A DNA stretch of 13,405 bases. Source: Alphaproteobacteria bacterium. Lineage in GTDB: Bacteria > Pseudomonadota > Alphaproteobacteria > Rhodobacterales > Rhodobacteraceae. The position numbers were made by a program, and so were the translations under genes. Positions 6,022 to 13,405 of the stretch are shown here, piece by piece (the first letter of the stretch is position 1; each line of letters opens with the position of its first letter). Under the pieces are notes generated by a model. It saw nothing but the letters and a program-made list of their open reading frames with translations, had not been told where the DNA came from and did no database searches. The DNA lies in the NCBI GenBank assembly GCA_030830465.1, contig JAURMY010000138.1, forward strand, positions 1 through 13,405, in the 5' to 3' direction.

Positions 6022-6938
6022 CACCGCGCCATATATCCTTTGCCGCGGCCGACCACCGGCTTGACTGGCTGGCGCTGACTGATGCGCTGGCGCGGGGCCA
6101 TCTTCTGCCGCGTGCGCAAATGCAGGATGTGGTCATGCAGCGCGGGCCGGATACCTTGCTGTCGCGCCATGCCTGGATCGACGGACTGGGCCTTGCGGTG
6201 AAAACCGCGACGGTTTTTCCGGGCAATGGCGCGCAGGGGCTGGCCAACCTGAACGGGCTGATTGCACTGTTCAGTGACGCCACCGGCACGGTCGAGGCCA
6301 CGCTTGATTTCGCGCTGGTCACCAAATGGAAAACCGCCGCAGACAGTCTTTTGGCCGCGCGCCATCTGGCCCGGCCCGACAGCCGCCAAATCTTGATCCT
6401 TGGGGCGGGAACCGTCGCCCGGTCGATGATTGAAGCTTATGCCGCCTTGTTCCCGGATGCACAGTTTCAGCTTTGGAACCGGACGGCGGCCGGGGCTTTG
6501 GCCCTTGCTGCCGCCATGCCCCGGCACAAGATTTCTGTCGCGGGCGATCTGCCCTCAGCCGCCCATGCGGCCGATATCATTGCCTGTTGCACGATGACGG
6601 ATAGACCGGTTCTGCACGGCGACTGGCTGCGGGATGGGCAGCATATTGAGTTGATCGGGGCCTATCTGCCCTCCATGCGGGAAACCGATGACATCGCGAT
6701 GGCGCGCGCGCGCATCTTTGTTGATTGCCGCGACACCACGCTGGATCACATCGGCGAACTGATCGACCCGCTGGCCAATGGCGCGATCACCCGCGCCGAT
6801 ATTCTTGGCGATTTTTATGACCTTTCGTCGGGCGCATTCTCGCGCCGGGGCGATCGCGAAATAACCCTTCACAAAAACGGCGGCGGCGCGCATCTTGACC
6901 TGATGACCAGCCGCCATATCCTTGAGGCAATGCCATGA
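6018..6938 (+). CDS. Ornithine cyclodeaminase / mu-crystallin family protein
   Basis: This is an NAD(P)-binding protein of the ornithine cyclodeaminase/mu-crystallin family, whose members include ornithine cyclodeaminase, alanine dehydrogenase and ketimine (pyrroline-carboxylate) reductases. The 306 residues show the substrate-site lysine K62 in AVKTATVFPGN, the Rossmann glycine motif ILGAGTVARSM (127-137), IELIGAYLPSMRET (210-223), VDCRDTTLDHIGEL (235-248) and LHKNGGGAHLDLM (284-296). Where family members usually have L-T-x-x-R-T-A-A, this one has VTKWKTAA, giving Lys105 in place of the carboxylate-binding arginine. That makes true ornithine cyclodeamination less likely than reductase activity on another imine or keto substrate. 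It overlaps both neighbours by 4 bases (ATGA), implying translational coupling. Confidence 0.88.
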   Translation: MTPRHISFAAADHRLDWLALTDALARGHLLPRAQMQDVVMQRGPDTLLSRHAWIDGLGLAVKTATVFPGNGAQGLANLNGLIALFSDATGTVEATLDFALVTKWKTAADSLLAARHLARPDSRQILILGAGTVARSMIEAYAALFPDAQFQLWNRTAAGALALAAAMPRHKISVAGDLPSAAHAADIIACCTMTDRPVLHGDWLRDGQHIELIGAYLPSMRETDDIAMARARIFVDCRDTTLDHIGELIDPLANGAITRADILGDFYDLSSGAFSRRGDREITLHKNGGGAHLDLMTSRHILEAMP

Positions 6939-7726
6939 ACCTGACAGCGGACCAGATCGAAACTTTTCAACGCGACGGCGTCGTGATGGTGCCCGGTGTT
7001 TTGGCCGACTGGGTGGATGTGATGCGCGCGGGCATTGACCGCAACATGTCCGCGCCGGGCCAATACGCCAACGAAAACGCCGTCACGCAAGGCCGGTTCT
7101 TTGACGATTATGTCAACTGGACCCGCATCCCGGAATATGAACAGATCGTGCGCGAAAGCCCGGTTGCGAAACTGGCGGCTCAGGCGATGCAATCGAAAAC
7201 CGCGCAGTTCTTCCACGACCACGTGCTGGTAAAAGAGCCGGGCACGCCGAAACCAACCCCCTGGCACCAGGACTCGCCCTATTATTTCGTGCGCGGCGAG
7301 CAAACGGTCAGCTTCTGGATCCCCGCCGATCCGGTGCGCGAGGCCAGCCTGAGATTCATCGCCGGTTCCCATCGCTGGCCCAAGATGGTGCGTCCGGTCA
7401 GTCGGGCGGATGACAGCGATTTTTACAAGGACAAGCATGACTGGATTCCGGTCCCTGATCCTGACGCCAACCCCGATGACACAACCGTTGTTGAATGGCC
7501 GATGGAGCCGGGTGACGCCGTGTTGTTTGATTTCCGAACGGTGCACGGTGCGCGCGGCAATCTGCAACCCAACCGCCGCCGTGCCCTTAGCCTGCGCTGG
7601 GTCGGGGATGATGCGCGCTATGTCCAGCGTCCTGGCCGCACCTCGCCGCCCTATCCGGGGCATGACATGGTTGAAGGCCAGCGTTTGCGCGAAGACTGGT
7701 TTCCGGTGATCTGGGGCGGCGCATGA
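6935..7726 (+). CDS. Phytanoyl-CoA dioxygenase (PhyH) family Fe(II)/2-oxoglutarate oxygenase
   Basis: This is a non-heme iron, 2-oxoglutarate-dependent oxygenase of the PhyH family, which hydroxylates small molecules in the cytoplasm. The 263 residues carry the metal triad H111 and D113 (in WHQDSPYY) and H204 (TVHGARGN). Arginines at 214-216 and 221 (RRRALSLRW) are placed for 2-oxoglutarate binding. FHDHVLVKEPGTPKPTPWHQD and SLRFIAGSHRW are typical of bacterial PhyH proteins acting on small molecules; the same fold includes ectoine hydroxylase and phosphonate oxygenases. It is coupled to genes on both sides through ATGA overlaps, so its substrate is probably shared with the cyclodeaminase-like reductase and the hydrolases. 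I cannot assign the substrate. Confidence 0.9.
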   Translation: MNLTADQIETFQRDGVVMVPGVLADWVDVMRAGIDRNMSAPGQYANENAVTQGRFFDDYVNWTRIPEYEQIVRESPVAKLAAQAMQSKTAQFFHDHVLVKEPGTPKPTPWHQDSPYYFVRGEQTVSFWIPADPVREASLRFIAGSHRWPKMVRPVSRADDSDFYKDKHDWIPVPDPDANPDDTTVVEWPMEPGDAVLFDFRTVHGARGNLQPNRRRALSLRWVGDDARYVQRPGRTSPPYPGHDMVEGQRLREDWFPVIWGGA

Positions 7727-8667
7727 CCGGCCTTCTTTGGCTTTTGATCGTCCTGTTTCTGATCCTGGATGTGATTCTTTTGCCACCGATGATCGCGCGT
7801 GCGCGCCGTCTGCCGATGGATGAAACCGCCCGCGCGGATGCCCCGGGCCGGTTTGCCACGCTGACCAATGGCGTCACCCATTATCAATGGTTCGGCCCCC
7901 AGTCGGGTGAGATCGTGGTGCTGGTCCACGGCCTGTCTGCGCCCAGTTTCATTTTCGCGCCGCTGATCCCGTTTCTGACCGAGGCCGGCTATCGGGTTCT
8001 GACCTATGACCATTACGGGCGCGGCTGGTCCGACAGGCCGCGCAACCGGCAGACGCCGCATTTCTTTGCCGCGCACCTGAATGAAATCCTGGATGACCAG
8101 ATGATCCGCAAACCCGTTCACCTGCTGGGGTATTCCATGGGGGGTACGGTCGTGCCGGCCTTTGCGCTGGAACATCCCGCGCGGGTCAAATCCATGATCC
8201 TCCTGGCAGCGGCGGGGTTCCAGCATCCACGCAAGGGCGTGATGGGGTTTGTCACCCGCACCCCGTTGGCCGGCGACTGGATCATGTCGGTCTTGGGCGG
8301 TGCGCGTCTGCGCAACCTCGCCAGACTGGAAGAAGGGCGAAACCACAATATTCCCGATCTGCCCCAGCGCATGGTGCGGGAAACCCGTTATCGGGGGTAC
8401 ACAAGGTCGGTTTTGTCCAGCATGCGCCATATCCTGTCGACCCCCTTTGGTCCGCTGCATCAGAAACTGGCCGCGCGCAAGATTCCAACGCTTGCGATCT
8501 GGGCGCGCGAGGATGAGACCATACCGCTTGCCAGTGCTGACCGGTTGCGCGAAGCCAATCCTGATGTACGGACCGTCATTCTGGACGATGCGGATCACGG
8601 GCTGGCCTATATGATCCCGGAGCGGGTCGCCGAGCCCACACTTGCCTTCCTAGCCGAAAGAACCTGA
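7723..8667 (+). CDS. Membrane-anchored alpha/beta hydrolase
   Basis: This is a serine hydrolase of the alpha/beta-hydrolase fold. The 314-residue protein opens with a hydrophobic stretch (about residues 3-22, GLLWLLIVLFLILDVILL) that has no obvious cleavage site and is likely a membrane anchor. Downstream are the oxyanion segment VLVHGLSAPS (66-75), YDHYGRGWSD (95-104), nucleophile Ser138 in GYSMGG, acid Asp264 in AREDETIP and base His292 in DADHG. The triad is complete, so it should be an active esterase or lactonase-like enzyme. It overlaps the dioxygenase gene by ATGA. The second hydrolase starts 3 bases after its stop, but the two proteins are clearly different subfamilies rather than a recent duplication. 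Confidence 0.9.
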   Translation: MTGLLWLLIVLFLILDVILLPPMIARARRLPMDETARADAPGRFATLTNGVTHYQWFGPQSGEIVVLVHGLSAPSFIFAPLIPFLTEAGYRVLTYDHYGRGWSDRPRNRQTPHFFAAHLNEILDDQMIRKPVHLLGYSMGGTVVPAFALEHPARVKSMILLAAAGFQHPRKGVMGFVTRTPLAGDWIMSVLGGARLRNLARLEEGRNHNIPDLPQRMVRETRYRGYTRSVLSSMRHILSTPFGPLHQKLAARKIPTLAIWAREDETIPLASADRLREANPDVRTVILDDADHGLAYMIPERVAEPTLAFLAERT

Positions 8668-8670
8668 ACG

Positions 8671-9540
8671 ATGCAGATCAAAGCCAACGGAATCATGCTG
8701 GAAGTCGAGGAATACGGCCCGCAGGACGGTCCGCCGCTGATCCTGATCCGCGGCCTTGGCAGCCAGTTGATCCACTGGCCAAAGGCGCTGGTGCAGGGCT
8801 TTGCCGAACGCGGCTATCGCGCCATTATTTTTGACAATCGCGACATGGGAAAATCGCAGAAATGCCCGGCCCCCGGAGTGGCCTCAAAGGCCGTGGATAT
8901 CCTCGCAGCGCTCAAACGCGGTGAAACGCCCAAGGCGGCGTATTCCCTGAACGACATGGCCGAAGATGTCATTGGCCTGATGGATGCACTGCAGATCGAC
9001 CGGGCGCATATTTTCGGGATTTCCATGGGGGGCGGCATCACCCAGATCCTGATGACCGATCACGCCGACCGCCTGTTGACAGCAACCGCTGTGATGACCT
9101 CCTCGCGCCTGCGCAGCCTTGAACTGCTGCCGATGCTGCTGGCCCATCCCTGCACGCGGGCCGAATTTCAGGACAACTGGGTGAAGGGCCACGCGTTTTG
9201 GGGCACGCCCGGCTTTCCGATGACCGAGGCCGAAATGCGCGCCGAGGCCGGGCTTGCCCATGATCGCGGCTGGACGGATGAGGGTGAAAACCGGCAGGTT
9301 CTGGCAATTCTGGCCATGACCGACCGGCAGGCCGCCTTGCGCAAAGTCAACCTCCCCGCCTTTATCATCCACGGTGCGGTGGATGCGCTGGTGCCGCCGG
9401 AACTTGGCCGCGAATTGGCGGACCTTGTTCCGGGTGCCCGGCTTGAGGTGATCGATGGCATGGGCCATGTCATCACCCCGCTATTGTCGCCCAAAATCGT
9501 TGAACTGGTGGACGGGTTCATCACGGCGGCGGGAAAATGA
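8671..9540 (+). CDS. Alpha/beta hydrolase, DNRDxGxS type
   Basis: This is a soluble alpha/beta-hydrolase of 289 residues, probably a carboxylesterase or related hydrolase. Visible features: the oxyanion region LILIRGLGSQLIHWP (23-37), the FDNRDMGKSQ signature (54-63) seen in a subgroup that includes anthracycline methylesterase-like enzymes, nucleophile Ser118 in GISMGGGI, acid Asp238 in HGAVDALVP and base His266 in GMGHVI. A helical lid lies at about residues 143-225. No signal peptide or membrane segment is seen, unlike its upstream neighbour. It is the last gene of the operon, 3 bases after the preceding stop, and converges on gyrB. Confidence 0.9.
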   Translation: MQIKANGIMLEVEEYGPQDGPPLILIRGLGSQLIHWPKALVQGFAERGYRAIIFDNRDMGKSQKCPAPGVASKAVDILAALKRGETPKAAYSLNDMAEDVIGLMDALQIDRAHIFGISMGGGITQILMTDHADRLLTATAVMTSSRLRSLELLPMLLAHPCTRAEFQDNWVKGHAFWGTPGFPMTEAEMRAEAGLAHDRGWTDEGENRQVLAILAMTDRQAALRKVNLPAFIIHGAVDALVPPELGRELADLVPGARLEVIDGMGHVITPLLSPKIVELVDGFITAAGK

Positions 9541-9558
9541 AAGGCCGCGCCGGGCATT

Positions 9559-9574
9559 CCCTGATATTCAGGGG
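9559..9574. terminator. Hairpin between convergent operon end and gyrB
   Basis: CCCTGA (9559-9564) pairs with TCAGGG (9568-9573) around the loop TAT, so the structure is the same in either transcript. It sits inside a wider inverted repeat, GGCCGCG (9543-9549) with CGCGGCC (9594-9600). In the 64-base gap between two convergent stop codons it is well placed as a bidirectional terminator, but there is no U-tract on either strand. Confidence 0.45.
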
Positions 9575-9604
9575 CTAAGCGGTGCAGCCAAATCGCGGCC
9601 CAGA

Positions 9605-12216
<2,612 letters not shown>

Positions 12217-12309
12217 CCCGCAACCAGATACGAATGGTCGGTGCCCCGTTGTCGGTTGGCGTCGCCGCCTGACCGGGCGGGGCGGCATCCCTGCCACGGC
12301 GGGGGTGTC

Positions 12310-12322
12310 GCCCGCTGCGGGC
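12310..12322 (-). terminator. Short hairpin after the LysE-family stop
   Basis: GCCCG (12310-12314) pairs with CGGGC (12318-12322) around CTG, immediately after the minus-strand TAA at 12325-12323. The stem is only 5 bp and no U-tract follows, so it is a weak terminator candidate. Confidence 0.3.
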
Positions 12323-12943
12323 TTAACTCAGCGCGATCACCAGTCCGACCAGGATCAAGGCAAGCCCGGAACCGATATTGATCCGCTTCAGCGCTTGCGG
12401 TGATGAAATCAGATCCCGCGCCCGATGCAGAAAGGCGGCAAGGATCAGATTGCCCAACAGCGGCACAATCATTGAAAACAAGGCAATGACGGCAATATCG
12501 CCCCCTGTGACCCGGGTCACATCAAAGAACCCCGGCAGGACACCCATGTAAAACAGGATCGCCTTGGGATTGCCCAGAATAATCAGAACGCCGGCGGAAA
12601 AACCGGCCCATGCGCCCGGCGCTGTCAGGCGGCTGTCGCGTTCGATTTTCCGCCCGGCATTTCGGATCAGCAAGAGGCCCATGACCGCCAGCATCAAGGC
12701 CCCGGCATAGCGCAGCAAAATCATGAAATCCGCGTAGAGCGAGACCAGCCAGGTGACACCGAAAATCGCCAAGACCGGCCAGAATGCGTCACCGATCACC
12801 ACGCCCAGGGCCAGCGGCCATGCCGCATTGAACCCGCCGGACAAGGCCCGCGCGATGATCGCGGCCCAGACCGGTCCCGGCGTCAGAAACAGGATGGCAA
12901 GCGCACCGGCATATAGCAGCAGTTCATGGGGCGAAACGGTCAT
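12323..12943 (-). CDS. LysE/RhtB family exporter
   Basis: This is an inner-membrane amino-acid or metabolite exporter. The protein of about 206 residues has six hydrophobic segments and the family hallmarks: an N-terminal ILFLTPGPVWAAIIARALSGG-like region (LTPGP near residue 20), GVVIGDAFW, a mid-protein GNPKAILFYMGVLPGF, and a final hydrophobic helix ending at ALS. The common family P-G-P motif is intact. Start choice: GTG at 12946 or ATG at 12943 are both possible; ATG is preferred, and GAGTGAG upstream is a modest ribosome binding site. The start lies only a few bases from the stop of the preceding gene (TGA 12949-12947), so the two form a coupled pair. The exported substrate is not evident. 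Confidence 0.92.
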   Translation of the reverse strand: MTVSPHELLLYAGALAILFLTPGPVWAAIIARALSGGFNAAWPLALGVVIGDAFWPVLAIFGVTWLVSLYADFMILLRYAGALMLAVMGLLLIRNAGRKIERDSRLTAPGAWAGFSAGVLIILGNPKAILFYMGVLPGFFDVTRVTGGDIAVIALFSMIVPLLGNLILAAFLHRARDLISSPQALKRINIGSGLALILVGLVIALS

Positions 12944-12946
12944 CAC

Positions 12947-13405
12947 TCACTCGGAAAATTCAGGCAGCATGTAATCCAGCGGCACAGTCGTCAGGGTTTT
13001 GATCAGCAAGGACATATAGGGCAATCGCGGCTGTGCCAAAGGCACAAGCACCGCCCGTGCGTCGATTTTGTCGGAATGTTCTTTCCATGTGTAAAGCAGG
13101 GCACCGTCCGGCAAAGGCTCCAGCGTGGCGGCGCCAAGGGGAATGCAATTCTCGATCCCCGAGGTGATTTGTTCGATGAATTGCAGCCGGTTCGGACCGG
13201 CCTCGATCAAGGTCCACGTCCCCGCGCATTCGACAGAGGGATAGCCGATCTGCCCACCCTGCCCGCTGAGAACCAGTTCGATCGACCAATGCGACCCGTT
13301 GCTTTGCCACCCCACGCCATAATAGCGCGACTGGGCAAACAGACGGGCCTGGAAATCCTCCGCCGCCTGAACCGGCAGGGCGACCAGAACAAGCAGGACC
13401 AGAAA
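12947..13405 (-). CDS. Secreted beta-rich protein with two cysteines, N-terminus cut by window
   Basis: The frame is open to the last base of the window. It encodes 152 residues beginning inside a signal peptide: FLVLLVLVALPVQA, with a likely signal-peptidase cut after VQA, then AEDFQARLF. The GTG at 13315 is therefore internal, not a start. The mature part has the pattern YYGVGWQS..W.IEL.L..GG.I.YPS.ECAGTW, then FIEQITSG...CIPLGAATLEPL, and LLYTWKEH. I recognise this as like a small beta-sheet domain found in secreted proteins and at the C-termini of some actinobacterial receptor kinases; this is from memory. The two cysteines (VECAG, ENCIP) could form a disulfide in the periplasm. It precedes the LysE-family exporter by 3 bases or less. 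No enzymatic motif is seen; function unknown. Confidence 0.75.
   Translation of the reverse strand, partial: FLVLLVLVALPVQAAEDFQARLFAQSRYYGVGWQSNGSHWSIELVLSGQGGQIGYPSVECAGTWTLIEAGPNRLQFIEQITSGIENCIPLGAATLEPLPDGALLYTWKEHSDKIDARAVLVPLAQPRLPYMSLLIKTLTTVPLDYMLPEFSE

Noticed and set aside
6869..8598. Long minus-strand open frames (6869-7786 and 7651-8598) under the PhyH and first hydrolase genes
   Set aside because: They mirror the coding frames of intact plus-strand genes with full catalytic motifs; no protein-like features of their own.

Overview
The window looks like chromosomal DNA from an alphaproteobacterium, most likely a Rhodobacteraceae (Roseobacter-group) member. The base composition is GC-rich, GyrB carries an alphaproteobacterial-type N-terminus, and genes are packed tightly with ATGA stop/start overlaps. 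Several strong hairpins lack U-tracts, which is common in this group. No tRNA, rRNA, CRISPR array, insertion sequence or phage gene was seen. This assignment is inference from sequence character, not from a search.

Layout from left to right. (1) The 3' end of a glycerol kinase gene (glpK-like), whose first ~33 codons do not read like the family. (2) A non-coding stretch, then two tiny basic-protein genes: a 28-residue Lys/Ala/Pro repeat peptide and a 44-residue basic protein. A 14-bp hairpin follows them. (3) An HpcH/HpaI-type aldolase on the minus strand, divergent from an AEC-family carrier. (4) fghA (S-formylglutathione hydrolase), a GC-rich hairpin spacer, and a UPF0178/YaiI-family gene closed by a strong hairpin. 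(5) A six-gene plus-strand operon: DMT transporter, HAD phosphatase, ornithine-cyclodeaminase/mu-crystallin-like reductase, phytanoyl-CoA-dioxygenase-like 2-oxoglutarate oxygenase, membrane-anchored alpha/beta hydrolase, and a second alpha/beta hydrolase. Three junctions overlap by 4 nt and the other two gaps are 8 and 3 nt. (6) gyrB on the minus strand, convergent with that operon, with a good promoter and an upstream inverted repeat. (7) A 300-bp spacer holding what may be the tail of a decayed LysR-type regulator. (8) A two-gene minus-strand unit: a secreted protein cut by the window edge, followed by a LysE-family exporter.

Most genes are housekeeping or common accessory genes of known families. 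The most interesting block is the six-gene operon. It combines a carrier, a phosphatase, an NAD(P)-dependent imine/amino-acid reductase fold, an Fe(II)/2OG oxygenase and two serine hydrolases. That set would suit a small dedicated pathway acting on an amino-acid-derived metabolite, but I cannot name a substrate. The tandem-repeat micro-peptide next to the 44-residue basic protein is the second most unusual element. Start sites were revised for the aldolase (perfect Shine-Dalgarno), the AEC carrier, the HAD protein and gyrB.
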